Shown: positions 47,591-56,933, counted from the stretch's first letter. The stretch: DNA of 64,000 nucleotides from Sphingomonas parva (ex Maeng et al. 2020) (GCF_004564275.1 NZ_SPDV01000001.1:183891-247890); one strand, 5' to 3'. Made by a program: numbers and translations. Notes: generated by a model not told the origin, from the letters alone.

Positions 47591-49186
47591 TTACTCGGCC
47601 TTCTTGGCCTTGGCCTTCTTCGGCTTGGCCTCGGCGGCGGGCGCCTCGGCAGCCGGAGCCTCGTCGGCAGCCGCCTTCTTCTTGGCGGGCGCCTTCTTCG
47701 CCTTCGGCTTCTCCTCGGCCGCGACCTCGGCCGGAGCTGCCTCGGCCTCCGCCGCCTTCGCCTTCTTGGCGGCCGGCTTCTTGGCCTTGGGCTTGGCGCC
47801 GTGATCATGGTCGTGATCGTGGTCATGGCCACAGCCGGGGCCATGGACGTGGCCGCCGGTCTCGGTCGATTCGATCTCGGCCTGCAGCTCTTCGCGGCTC
47901 ACGGCGCGGTCGCTGATCTCCGCCTTGGAGAAGAGGAAGTCGACGACCTTGTCCTCGAACAGCGGCGCGCGCAGCTGGGCGGCGGCCATCGGCTCGTTGC
48001 GGATATATTCGACGAAGCGCTGGCGATCCTCGGGCCGGTATTGCTGCGCGGCCTGCATGATCAGCTGGTTCATCTCATTCTGGTTGACCTGCACGTCGTT
48101 GCGCGTGCCGATCTCCGACAGGAGCAGTCCGAGGCGGACGCGACGCTCGGCGATCGCGCGGTAATCCTCGCGCTCCGCCTCGATCTCGGCCATCGCGGCC
48201 TCCGGATCTTCCTCGTGGCTCGCCTCGTGCTCGAGCTGCTGCCAGATCTGGTTGAACTCGGCCTCGACCATCGACGGCGGAACCTCGAAGCTGTGCGTCT
48301 CGGCCAGGCGGTCGAGCAGCTTGCGCTTCATGTGGGTGCGGGTGAGGCCGTTCAGCTCCTGCTCGAGCTGGCCCTTGAGCAGGCCGCGGAGCTGCTCGAG
48401 GCTCTCCAGGCCCATCGACTTGGCGAAAGCGTCGTCGGCGGTCGCTTCGCGCGCAATCTGCACCTCGCTGACGGTGACGTCGAAGGTGGCGGCCTTGCCC
48501 TTCAGATTCTCGGCGGGATAATCGGCCGGGAAGGTGACGTTGAGGGTGCGCTGATCGCCGGCCTTGGCGCCGATCAGCTGGTCCTCGAAGCCGGGGATCA
48601 GCCGGCCCGAGCCAAGCTCGACGCGCATCGCCTCGCCCTTGCCACCCTCGAACGCCTTGCCGCCGACCTTGCCTTCATAGTCGATGACCACGAGGTCGCC
48701 GGTCGCGGCGGCATGGCCTTCCGGCGCCGGATCGTAGCTCTTCTGACCCTGGGCAATGCGCTGCAGCGCCTCGTCGACCTCGGCCTCGGTCGGCTCGACG
48801 GTGAGCCGCTCGAGCGTCAGGCCGTCGATTTGCGGCTCGGGAACCTCGGGCAGGGTCTCGAGCTCGACGCTGATCACCGCGTCCTGGCCGGGGCCGCCTT
48901 CCTCGAGCGAGACCGCCGGCTGCATCGCCGGGCGCAGCTTCTGCTCGGTGAGCAGCTTCTGGATGCTCTCCTGGACGGCCGTGTTGAGCGCTTCCTGCTC
49001 GAGCTGCGGGCCGTGCATCTTGCGGACGAGATTCGCGGGGACCTTGCCGGGACGGAAGCCGGGCATGCGGATCTGCGGCGCCACCTTCTTCAGCTCGCCA
49101 TCGACCTTGGCGGCGATGTCCTTGCTGGGGATGGTGATCCGGTAGGCGCGCTTGAGGCCCTCGTTCAACGTCTCGACAGTCTGCAT
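47591..49186 (-). CDS. tig: trigger factor with extended His-rich and Lys/Ala-rich tail
   Basis: The 531-residue ribosome-associated chaperone has the N-terminal ribosome-binding domain (with the GFRPGKVP signature), the central FKBP-type peptidyl-prolyl isomerase domain (YEGKVGGKAFEGG) and the C-terminal arm. It is roughly 100 residues longer than E. coli trigger factor. The addition has a His/Asp-rich run GHDHDHDHDHG at about residues 445-460 and then Lys/Ala/Pro-rich repeats. The start at 49186 follows a purine-rich leader; the longer frame to 49321 is an artefact of reading through tRNA-Leu. It lies 56 bases after that tRNA. Confidence 0.95.
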   Translation of the reverse strand: MQTVETLNEGLKRAYRITIPSKDIAAKVDGELKKVAPQIRMPGFRPGKVPANLVRKMHGPQLEQEALNTAVQESIQKLLTEQKLRPAMQPAVSLEEGGPGQDAVISVELETLPEVPEPQIDGLTLERLTVEPTEAEVDEALQRIAQGQKSYDPAPEGHAAATGDLVVIDYEGKVGGKAFEGGKGEAMRVELGSGRLIPGFEDQLIGAKAGDQRTLNVTFPADYPAENLKGKAATFDVTVSEVQIAREATADDAFAKSMGLESLEQLRGLLKGQLEQELNGLTRTHMKRKLLDRLAETHSFEVPPSMVEAEFNQIWQQLEHEASHEEDPEAAMAEIEAEREDYRAIAERRVRLGLLLSEIGTRNDVQVNQNEMNQLIMQAAQQYRPEDRQRFVEYIRNEPMAAAQLRAPLFEDKVVDFLFSKAEISDRAVSREELQAEIESTETGGHVHGPGCGHDHDHDHDHGAKPKAKKPAAKKAKAAEAEAAPAEVAAEEKPKAKKAPAKKKAAADEAPAAEAPAAEAKPKKAKAKKAE

Positions 49187-49242
49187 GGCTCTTCTTCTCG
49201 TCTCGGGATAAGGCGGCCGCGCCGAAGGCGGGCGGCGGAGGC

Positions 49243-49327
49243 TGGTGCGGGCGAAGGGACTCGAACCCCCACATCTTGCGATACTGGAACCTAAATCCAG
49301 CGCGTCTACCAGTTCCGCCACGCCCGC
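49243..49327 (-). tRNA. tRNA-Leu (anticodon UAG)
   Basis: This is an 85-nt class II tRNA with encoded CCA and a long variable arm. The acceptor GCGGGCG pairs with CGCCCGC, the anticodon stem CTGGA/TCCAG closes the loop TTTAGGT giving UAG, and GGTTCGAGTCC forms the T-arm. Confidence 0.96.
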
Positions 49328-49348
49328 TTAGGCCGCCGGTCGGCCGGC

Positions 49349-49376
49349 TCTATAACAGCCCCGGCAAAAGGGGCAA
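49349..49376 (-). promoter_or_regulatory. possible tRNA-Leu promoter
   Basis: On the minus strand TTGCCC (49376-49371) and TATAGA (49354-49349) are separated by 16 bases and lie about 22 bases upstream of the tRNA-Leu 5' end. This is a sigma-70-like arrangement read by eye. Confidence 0.4.
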
Positions 49377-49415
49377 GGTGCGCCATTCCGCTTTCTCGGC
49401 GCCGCCCTCTGCGCC

Positions 49416-50770
49416 TCAGGCGGGCAATGCGAGCGTCGCCACCAGGCCGCCCTCCGGCGCATTGGCAAGGCGGAGGGTGCCGCCGTGCGCCTCGGCGGCC
49501 GCCCGAGCGATGGCGAGCCCGAGGCCGCTGCCGCCCGTGTCGCGACTGCGCGATTCCTCGAGACGGGCGAACGGCTCGAGCACGGCGGCCAGCCGGTCCT
49601 CGGCGATCCCGGGGCCCGCATCGCGGATCGCGATCTCCAGCGCGGCGTCGCTGCGGAGCACGGAGACCCGGGCAGACCCGCCGTATTTGACCGCGTTGTC
49701 GATCAGGTTGCGCACCGCCCTGCGCAGGAGATTGGGCCGCACGTCGAGCACCTGCCGCACGGCGTCCTCGTCCAGGGACACGTCGCGTCCGAGCTCGCGA
49801 TACTCCTCGACCAGGGCGTCGACCAGCGCCGTGACGTCGACCGCTCTCTGCTCCTCGCGGTCGCGACCCGATCGCGCGAGCACGAGAATGTCCTCGAGCA
49901 TCGCATTCATCTCCTCGATCGTGGCGACGATGCGGGTCCGCTCCGCCTCGGGCTCGACGCCTTCGGCGCGGATCCGCAGCGACGCCAGCGGGGTGCGAAG
50001 GTCGTGCCCGATCGCGCCGAGCATCCGGTCCTTCTCGTCGAGCAGGGTGACGACGCGGCGGTTCATCGCGTTGAAGGCGTCAATCGCGCGGCGAAGATCG
50101 CCGGGCCCGCGCGGCGTGACGGAGATCGGCTCCCCGCGGCCGCCGAACCGCTCCGCGGCGCCGGCAAGGTCGCGCAGCGGCCGCGCCAGCCGGGTCGCGA
50201 TGAACAAAGTCGCGCCGAGGACGATCAGGTAGAGCAGCAGGGTCGCGGCGGCGAGGCGCACCGTCAGCCACGGGTCCGGACGCGGCGTGACGAGCCGGCC
50301 GTTCAGCCACGCGCCGGCGCCAATGCGGGCGGAGATGACCAGCACCGGGCCGCCGGGGCTTCGGTGCGGCCGGGCCGCGCGCGGCGCGGGATCGGGACGA
50401 AGCTCGCCGCCGAACGCCGCCCTCACCTCCGCGGCCCGGACACCGTTGGCGGCGAGCGCCTGGGCCACCCGAGTCTCGATCGCCCCTTCCCTCCCCGCAC
50501 TCTCCGGGACCGCGCTCTGCCGATCGAGGCTGAAGCGCGCGCCGCGTCGCGAGGAATCCTCGAGCACCGCGGTCCGGAACTCGGCGGGAGCCTGTCCGAA
50601 GTCGCTGGCCACGGCGGCGAACCGGGTTATCGCCGGACCCTGGTTCTGCGCCAGGCTCAGCTTCTGCCGCTCGTTGAGGATCAGCGCGAAATTGACCAGC
50701 TGCGCGATCAGCAGGGCGCCGCCGATCAGCAGCGCCATCTGGCCGATCAGGCTGCGGGGGAAGAGGCGCT

Positions 50771-50774
<4 letters not shown>
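49416..50774 (-). CDS. two-component sensor histidine kinase
   Basis: The 452-residue membrane kinase has two transmembrane helices (about 10-30 and 150-175) around a periplasmic sensor domain, then a HAMP segment (ATRLARPLRDLAGAAERFG), HisKA with His257 in GAIGHDLRTPLASL, N-box RNLIDNAVKYG, G1 DAGPGI and G2 GSGLGLAIA. It is complete and active-looking. It starts with a GTG at 50774 overlapping the response regulator stop (GTGA). Its ligand is unknown; the upstream PepSY protein and Fur-like operator suggest iron or envelope sensing. Confidence 0.93.
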
Positions 50775-51490
<716 letters not shown>

Positions 51491-51536
51491 GCTTCGTCCT
51501 CAGGGCCGTGCGCCGGGCGCACGGCCTCTCTCCGTC

Positions 51537-52661
51537 TTACTCCGCCGGGACGGCGCGGTTCGCCGCCTGGCGCCGGGCGACTTCGCCGCGCCAGCGGCGG
51601 GTGCGCAACCACATCATGATGCCGGTGACGGCGAGCAGCGCCGGGATGATCCCGCCGGCGAAGATGATCGCCTGCCAGATCGCCCCCATGCCCGTCCCGT
51701 CGTGGAGCCGGCGCATCAACCGCGCGGTCGTCTCGGGCTGCGGCGGCTTCGGCGGGCTCGCCTTGCCGGTCGCGTCGTCGACGCTCACCTCGGCGATACC
51801 GCCCGGGCCCCGGAACGCGACCTTCCATTTCGGCTCCTTGCCCGCCGGCCAGGTGATGGTCGCGAGCGGACCGTTGGCGAAGCGCTCCGCCAGCACCCGG
51901 GCCACGTCCACGTCGATGCGGGTCTCGGCCGCGGGAACGGCGGCCATCCGCCGCATCCGTTCCGCCGGCGAGGGACCGGCGGGATCGCCGGAGATCTGGG
52001 CGAAGAAGGCCGGGAAGGAGATCCAGGCGCCGGTGAAGGACAGCATCGCCAGCGGGATCGCGATCCAGAATCCGGTGAGGTGATGAAGATTCGCGCTCGT
52101 CGTGGGCTGCCGTTTCCAGCGGAAGCCGCGGGAGACGCTGCCGGTCACCGGCCACCAGAGCCACAGGCCGGTCAACGACGAGAGCAGCATGAAGACACCG
52201 ATCCAGCCGACGATCTGCCGTCCAACGCCGGGAACCATCAAGGAGCCGTGAAGCACGTGGAAGACGTGGACCAGGCCTTCGTTGCTGCTCGCGCGGTCGA
52301 CGACTGCACCGCTCGCCGGGTCGAGATAGATCTGGGTCCGGACGGGACGGCCGCCGCCGGGCGCCGGAGCGCGCGTCGCGGTGGCGACGACTGCGCCCTT
52401 GCCATCCGGAAAGGCGATGCTGGCGAGAGTCTCGCCGGGCGCCAGCGCCTTGCGCGCCGCCGCTTCGTAGGCCGAGGCCGGCAGCGTCGCCGGGCTGGTG
52501 GCCCGCCGCTCCGGGTTCAGAGCTCCGTCCAAGGCGTCGTGCCACACCAGGGCCGAGCCGGTCAGCGAAATCGGAATGATCAGCACCGCGAGCGCGATGC
52601 CGATCCACTTGTGCACCTGGAACCAGATCTTGCGGAGCCGGAGAGTCGTCTGTCCTGCCAT
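51537..52661 (-). CDS. PepSY-domain membrane protein (iron-uptake-associated type)
   Basis: The 374-residue protein matches PepSY-associated transmembrane proteins: N-terminal RKIWFQVHKWIGIAL helix, His-containing helices (HVFHVLHGSLM, LHHLTGFWIAI) and further helices near 200 and 340, with a periplasmic PepSY region between. Several relatives act beside siderophore receptors, where they may bind haem or reduce ferric iron; that function is inferred. A short coding leader and a Fur-like palindrome lie upstream. It is the first gene of a unit with the two-component system. Confidence 0.85.
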   Translation of the reverse strand: MAGQTTLRLRKIWFQVHKWIGIALAVLIIPISLTGSALVWHDALDGALNPERRATSPATLPASAYEAAARKALAPGETLASIAFPDGKGAVVATATRAPAPGGGRPVRTQIYLDPASGAVVDRASSNEGLVHVFHVLHGSLMVPGVGRQIVGWIGVFMLLSSLTGLWLWWPVTGSVSRGFRWKRQPTTSANLHHLTGFWIAIPLAMLSFTGAWISFPAFFAQISGDPAGPSPAERMRRMAAVPAAETRIDVDVARVLAERFANGPLATITWPAGKEPKWKVAFRGPGGIAEVSVDDATGKASPPKPPQPETTARLMRRLHDGTGMGAIWQAIIFAGGIIPALLAVTGIMMWLRTRRWRGEVARRQAANRAVPAE

Positions 52662-52662
52662 G

Positions 52663-52692
52663 TTACCTCGCTGGGCTGAGCGTCGCACTCAT
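52663..52692 (-). CDS. possible 9-residue leader peptide before the PepSY gene
   Basis: An ATG at 52692, preceded by GGAGG, reads MSATLSPAR and stops at a TAA one base before the PepSY ATG. Its end overlaps the CGAGG ribosome-binding site of the next gene, so translation could be coupled. No conservation check is possible here. Confidence 0.35.
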   Translation of the reverse strand: MSATLSPAR

Positions 52693-52720
52693 GCCGCCTC
52701 CGGGACAATTTGCAAGCTTT

Positions 52721-52737
52721 TTGCGAAACATTCGCAA
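52721..52737. promoter_or_regulatory. Fur-like operator palindrome
   Basis: TTGCGAAACATTCGCAA is a perfect 7-3-7 inverted repeat of the TGCGAAT-N-ATTCGCA type seen at Fur sites in alphaproteobacteria. It lies 60 bases upstream of the PepSY start and next to the RcnB terminator. Protein and regulation are inferred. Confidence 0.5.
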
Positions 52738-52738
52738 T

Positions 52739-52766
52739 AAGGCCCCGGGATCGCTCCCGGGGCCTT
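52739..52766 (-). terminator. intrinsic terminator of the RcnB-like gene
   Basis: AAGGCCCCGGGA pairs with TCCCGGGGCCTT around a 4-base loop, eight bases after the RcnB-like stop. On the minus strand TTATTG follows, a weak U-run. It directly abuts the Fur-like palindrome. Confidence 0.75.
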
Positions 52767-52773
52767 CCCTCGC

Positions 52774-53175
52774 TCAGAGGATGTTGCCGAGCACGGCGCC
52801 GATGATGCCGCTGGTGATCGCGACCAGCACCGCATCGTTGCCCGACTGGACCCACCGATAGCCGCGCGGCGCATCGTGTAGCCGGTAGGCGCGCGGATTG
52901 CTGATGATCCGGTAGTTGCTGGCGTAGCGGCTGTCGAAGCGCTCGCCCTTGCGCCAGTTGCGATACGCCTGGCGGCTGTCGCGCCTCTGGACCTGCTTCA
53001 CCTTCACGACCTGGCGGCCGTTGTTCCGCTGCACGACCTTGGTGGTCTGCACCCGCTCGACGCGGCCCCGATCGCTGGCATGGCCGTAATCGCGTCCGTA
53101 CGGGGCGGCGGCCGCGGGGGCGGCGACGACCGAAGCGGCGACGCCGGCGAGGATGATCTTCTTCAGAGTCTTCAT
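52774..53175 (-). CDS. RcnB-family exported protein
   Basis: The 133-residue protein has a signal peptide (cleavage near AAAPY), a basic Gln/Arg-rich middle and a C-terminal RcnB domain with YRLHDAPRGYRWVQSGNDAVLV and a last helix. The founding E. coli member affects nickel/cobalt homeostasis. Here the function is only by family. The mRNA leader can form a hairpin that includes part of the AGGAG ribosome-binding site, as described in the findings. Confidence 0.85.
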   Translation of the reverse strand: MKTLKKIILAGVAASVVAAPAAAAPYGRDYGHASDRGRVERVQTTKVVQRNNGRQVVKVKQVQRRDSRQAYRNWRKGERFDSRYASNYRIISNPRAYRLHDAPRGYRWVQSGNDAVLVAITSGIIGAVLGNIL

Positions 53176-53177
53176 GG

Positions 53178-53219
53178 TCTGTCTCCTGTGCGCCGTCGTT
53201 TCCGGCGTTGAGAGACAGA
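53178..53219 (-). promoter_or_regulatory. leader hairpin overlapping the RcnB-like RBS
   Basis: On the minus strand TCTGTCTC (53219-53212) pairs with GAGACAGA (53185-53178), with an inner CGCCG/CGGCG stem. The second arm includes three bases of AGGAG (53187-53183), so the hairpin could mask ribosome entry. No U-run, so it is not a terminator. Confidence 0.5.
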
Positions 53220-53391
53220 TGCGCCCCGCCTGTCGTGCAACTTTGTCCGCATCGGCGGAAAAGTGTCGCGGAATGTCGCAGCTGTCACTCGGTCGCCGCG
53301 CGAGCAGGGCATTGCGAGGATGGCGAGGCGGGCGCCGTGGCGCTATCCTGGCGCCACGGCTCGCTTGTGCCCGCTACCCGGAGGGCGACGC

Positions 53392-54015
53392 ATGAATGGG
53401 GAGTTGTGGGCGGGATTCGCCATCGCCTCGCTGATCGTGGGACTGCTGCCGGGTCCCGGCGTCACCAGCATCGTCGGCTACGCGCTGACCGCCGGTCTTC
53501 GTACCGCTCTGGCCTCCGTCTTCGGTGCGACCCTCGGCAATGCCGTGGCGATGGCGCTGTCGCTGGTCGGTGTCGGAGTCCTGCTCGCCGACTCGCCCGG
53601 TGCGTTCTTCCTGCTGAAGTGGATCGGCGCTGCCTATCTGGTCGTGCTCGGCGGCTACACCATGCTCGCCGCCCGCCGCGGCTCGCTGGTGGCGGATCGG
53701 GACGTGGGCGCGATCCGGCCGCGCACCGCGTTCTGGGGCACGTTCGCAATCACCTCGATCAATCCCAAGACGATCATCTTCTTCGTCGCCTTCACTCCGC
53801 AATTCATCTCGCCTGATCACGGCTATTGGCTGCAGGCGGCGCTGCTGCTGGCGACGTTCAGCGCCGTCGTCACGCTCAGCGACGGCTTCTACGCCGTGGC
53901 GGCGAGCTGGATCGCCGGGTTCCTCAAGGGGCCTGACGTTCGGCTGTGGTCGCAGCGCATCGGCGGCTCGGTCCTCATCGCCGCCGGGCTGCTCACCGTC
54001 GCCGCCTCCGCCTGA
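53392..54015 (+). CDS. LysE/RhtB-family amino acid or metabolite exporter
   Basis: The 207-residue inner-membrane protein has about six hydrophobic helices and the LysE family signatures GLLPGPGVTSIV near the N-terminus and TSINPKTIIFFVAF in the middle. It exports amino acids or related small molecules. GGAGGG precedes the ATG at 53392. It is divergent from the RcnB-like gene and converges on the macB remnant with an 18-base gap. Confidence 0.9.
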   Translation: MNGELWAGFAIASLIVGLLPGPGVTSIVGYALTAGLRTALASVFGATLGNAVAMALSLVGVGVLLADSPGAFFLLKWIGAAYLVVLGGYTMLAARRGSLVADRDVGAIRPRTAFWGTFAITSINPKTIIFFVAFTPQFISPDHGYWLQAALLLATFSAVVTLSDGFYAVAASWIAGFLKGPDVRLWSQRIGGSVLIAAGLLTVAASA

Positions 54016-54033
54016 GGGCAGCGGTCCGCCCGC

Positions 54034-54546
54034 TCACTCGTGGCGCAGCGCGACGATCGGATCGAGCGCGGCGGCCCGCTGTGCCGGCGCGTAGCCGAAG
54101 ATGATGCCGATCAGGGCCGAGAAGCCGAAGCTCACCAGATTGATCGCCGGATCGAAGGCGAACGGAACGCTCGCGGCCTTCGCAATGGCGATCGACGTGC
54201 CGAGCGCGACCGCGATCCCGAGGGCGCCGCCGATGCAGCAGAGGGTCACCGCTTCAGCGAGGAACTGCAGCCGCACCTCGTGGGACCGCGCGCCGATCGC
54301 GAGGCGAATGCCGATCTCGCGCGTCCTCTCGGTCACCGAGACCAGCATGATGTTCATGATCCCGACGCCGCCGACGATCAGCGAGATCGCGGCGATCGCC
54401 GCGAGGAAGACGGTCAGCACCTGGACCGAGCCGGAGACGGCCGCGGAGATCTGGGCCGTATCGACGATGTTGAAATCGTTCTGCTCCGACGGTTGCAGCA
54501 GTCGCTGCTCCCGCAGCAGGCCGATAACCGCGTTCTGGATGGCTAA
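54034..54546 (-). pseudogene. macB: 5'-truncated MacB-type ABC transporter permease
   Basis: Only the C-terminal permease end of a MacB-like protein survives. The frame reads SLAIQNAVIGLLREQRLLQP and then the conserved VGGVGIMNIMLVSVTERTRE block and a last helix to a stop at 54034. A complete MacB carries an ATPase domain and several hundred more residues. Homology can be followed up to about 54540, where it meets the stop codon of crtE. A GTG at 54420 could start a 128-residue product but no ribosome-binding site is evident. The junction suggests a rearrangement that placed the isoprenoid genes here. Confidence 0.8.
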
Positions 54547-55454
54547 CGATCTCGCCTGACCGCGAACTCGACGATCTCGCGCAGCAGGCGGGAGCGCTCC
54601 CCGAAGGCGTGGAGGTGTGCGATCGCCTGCTCGACCAGCATGTCGGCCTGCCGGCGCGCCCGCTCGGCGCCGAGCAGCGAGACGAACGTCGCCTTGCCCT
54701 GGTCCTCGTCCTTGCGCAGCCGCTTGCCGGCCTTGGCCTCGTCGCCCTGGTTATCGAGGAGGTCGTCCGCAATCTGGAAGGCGAGGCCGAGGCACTGGGC
54801 GTAGCCGCGCAGGCCGGTGCGAAGCTCGGCCGGCGCGGCGCCCATGATCGCGCCGGCCTCGAGACACCAGCCGATCAGCGCGCCGGTCTTCAGGCGCTGC
54901 AGGCGGCTGATCGAATCGAGGTCCGGCATTCCGCCGGAGGCGAGCAGATCGAGCATCTGCCCGCCCGCCATACCCCCCGCTCCCGCCGCGGCGGCAAGCT
55001 CGCGAACCAGCTCGCAGCGTATCTCGGCGGAAGGATGGGTGGCGGGATCGGAGAGGATCTCGAACCCGAAGGCAAGCAGGGCGTCGCCGGCCAGCACCGC
55101 GGTCGCCTCGTCATAGGCGCGGTGGACCGTCGGCTTGCCGTGGCGTAAATCGTCGTCGTCCATGCACGGCAGATCGTCGTGGATGAGCGAATGGACGTGA
55201 ATGCATTCCACCGCGAGCCCGGCGCGCAGCGCGCTGCTCCGCGGCACGTCGAACAGGCCGGCGCAGGCCTCGACGAGCAGCGGCCGCAGCCTTTTTCCGC
55301 CGCCGACGGCGGCGTGGCGCATCGCACGATAGAGCCGGCGCCGCGCGTCGTCCGGGTCGGGCAGCAGCGTCTCGAACAGCAGGTCGATGTCGGCCTGTGT
55401 CCGGCGCATCGACGCGCCGATCTCCGGGAGCGGTTGGGCGTGGCGGGTCAGCAT
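54543..55454 (-). CDS. crtE: polyprenyl diphosphate synthase, probably GGPP synthase CrtE
   Basis: The 303-residue protein has both aspartate-rich motifs of short-chain prenyltransferases: HDDLPCMDDDD at about residues 92-102 and DDLLDNQGDE near 231. It condenses IPP with allylic diphosphates. The residues before the first motif read HVHSLI, close to E. coli IspA, so farnesyl diphosphate synthase (ispA) is an alternative; the carotenoid context favours GGPP. It overlaps the ispH gene by seven bases and directly precedes the broken macB. Confidence 0.82.
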   Translation of the reverse strand: MLTRHAQPLPEIGASMRRTQADIDLLFETLLPDPDDARRRLYRAMRHAAVGGGKRLRPLLVEACAGLFDVPRSSALRAGLAVECIHVHSLIHDDLPCMDDDDLRHGKPTVHRAYDEATAVLAGDALLAFGFEILSDPATHPSAEIRCELVRELAAAAGAGGMAGGQMLDLLASGGMPDLDSISRLQRLKTGALIGWCLEAGAIMGAAPAELRTGLRGYAQCLGLAFQIADDLLDNQGDEAKAGKRLRKDEDQGKATFVSLLGAERARRQADMLVEQAIAHLHAFGERSRLLREIVEFAVRRDR

Positions 55455-56446
55455 GGCACCGCGACCCTTCGAAAGCTGGTGGTTTCCGTGGTGGTCGCAA
55501 CCTGCGCGATTTCGACATCGTAGCGGCTGCGCAGGGCGTCGAGGATCCCCGCCACGCTGCTCTCCGGCGTCGAAGCCGCCGCGGTGAGGCCGATCGTCGA
55601 TCCGGCGCGGAGTGCCGTCCAGTCGATCGCGGCCGCTTCCGCGACGAGCTGAACGGACGGGCAGCCGGCGTGCGACGCGACCTCGGCGAGGCGCCGGGCG
55701 TTGGAGGAGAAGTCCTCTCCGGCGACGATCACGGCGTCGGCCAGGCCCGCGATTTCGCGGACGGCCGCCTGGCGGTTGGTCGTCGCGTAGCAGATGTCGC
55801 TGCCCTGCGGCCCGGCGAGGCGCTCGAACCGCGCTTCGAGCGCAGTGACGACCGCGGCTGCCTCCTCCACCGAGAAGGTCGACTGGATCGCATAGGCGAT
55901 CTCATCCTCGTCATCGAGGGCCAGCGACGCGACGTCCTCGGCGCTGCGAACCAGCACCGCCGCCCCTTCCGGCAAGTGGCCGAGCGTTCCGACGATTTCG
56001 GGATGGCCTTCGTGCCCGATCAGAAGGACGCGGCGGCCGCTCGCATGGTGCCGCTCGACCTCGCGGTGGATCTTCGCGACCAGGGGGCAGACGGCGTCGT
56101 AGACGATGAGGCCGCGGGCCCTTGCCTCCGTCCGGACGGCAGGGGCGACCCCGTGCGCCGAAAGGATGACCACGCCGCCTTCCGGCACCTCGTCGATCTC
56201 CTCGACGAAGCGGGCGCCTTCGGCCTCGAGGGCGCGGACGACGGCCAGATTGTGCACGATCGCGCGGCGGACGAACACCGGGGCGCCGTGCAGCGCCAGC
56301 GCGTCGCGAACCGCGTCGATCGCCCGCCGCACGCCGGCACAAAAGCCGCGAGGCGCCGCGAGCAGGACCCGCAATGCCGGACGCACGTCCGTATCCGGGC
56401 CGGTCTGGGGGCGTCCGTAATCGGCGGAGGCAGGCGGCTCGAGCAT
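55448..56446 (-). CDS. ispH: divergent IspH (HMBPP reductase)-like protein
   Basis: The 332-residue protein has the three iron-sulfur cysteines of IspH: Cys36 (APRGFCAGV), Cys120 (DAVCPLVAKIH) and Cys219 (DICYATTNRQ). IspH makes IPP and DMAPP in the MEP pathway. The substrate-binding block that normally reads GSKNSSNSNRL is changed to GEDFSSNARRL here (residues 243-253), and GASAP to AASTP. The gene sits in an isoprenoid operon with crtE and may be a specialised second copy. AGGAAGAG precedes the ATG at 56446. Confidence 0.85.
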   Translation of the reverse strand: MLEPPASADYGRPQTGPDTDVRPALRVLLAAPRGFCAGVRRAIDAVRDALALHGAPVFVRRAIVHNLAVVRALEAEGARFVEEIDEVPEGGVVILSAHGVAPAVRTEARARGLIVYDAVCPLVAKIHREVERHHASGRRVLLIGHEGHPEIVGTLGHLPEGAAVLVRSAEDVASLALDDEDEIAYAIQSTFSVEEAAAVVTALEARFERLAGPQGSDICYATTNRQAAVREIAGLADAVIVAGEDFSSNARRLAEVASHAGCPSVQLVAEAAAIDWTALRAGSTIGLTAAASTPESSVAGILDALRSRYDVEIAQVATTTETTSFRRVAVPC

Positions 56447-56507
56447 TCTCTTCCTATCCTTCCCCCACCTTTCCGTACGGGGCCGAGCGGGACCAAACCA
56501 AGCTGGA

Positions 56508-56933
56508 CTAAAGCATGTATTGCATCCGCACCGTCTCGCGGTGGAAACCCGCGCCGAGATCGATGACCACCTGCCGGAACTTCGGAGCGCCGAAGCGCAC
56601 CACGGGATTGCGCGAGAAGCCGAAGCCTTCACGCGGGATCGCGAGCATCGTGTCGAGCTTCCGGTTCGAATTCTCGTCGTGAAAGAGGGCGACGGCATAG
56701 GCTCCTGGCGTCATGCCGGAGAAGCGGACGAGGCTCGCGTCGGCCGCGACGCTGCGGGTGATCGCCTTGGGATCGCGCTTGCAGTCTGGGAAGTGCGCCG
56801 GCTCTCGCGTAAGGCAGATATGAATTACCCCTTTGGCATTGCGCAGCCGCTCGATCCTGAGCTCGAGCTCGGCCGAGGGCGCGGCACCGCCGAGGAAAAC
56901 GGCCGCGCCGGCCAGGAGGATCGATCGGACCAT
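56508..56933 (-). CDS. DUF2141 exported protein
   Basis: The 141-residue protein has a signal peptide (cleavage near APSAE) and a DUF2141 beta-rich domain, with the typical GVIHICLTRE start, YAVALFHDENSNRKLDT core and FGFSRNPVVRFGAPKF end. It is the first gene of the minus-strand unit with ispH and crtE, 59 bases from the divergent crtY start. The DUF has no known function; members often lie beside carotenoid genes in this order. Confidence 0.85.
   Translation of the reverse strand: MVRSILLAGAAVFLGGAAPSAELELRIERLRNAKGVIHICLTREPAHFPDCKRDPKAITRSVAADASLVRFSGMTPGAYAVALFHDENSNRKLDTMLAIPREGFGFSRNPVVRFGAPKFRQVVIDLGAGFHRETVRMQYML

Noticed and set aside
49187..49321. N-terminal extension of trigger factor
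   Set aside because: The added residues are a translation of tRNA-Leu and its trailer; the family start is the ATG at 49186.
54254..54772. 172-residue frame across crtE and macB
   Set aside because: Arg-rich shadow composition; the crtE frame and the MacB-homologous frame explain both halves.
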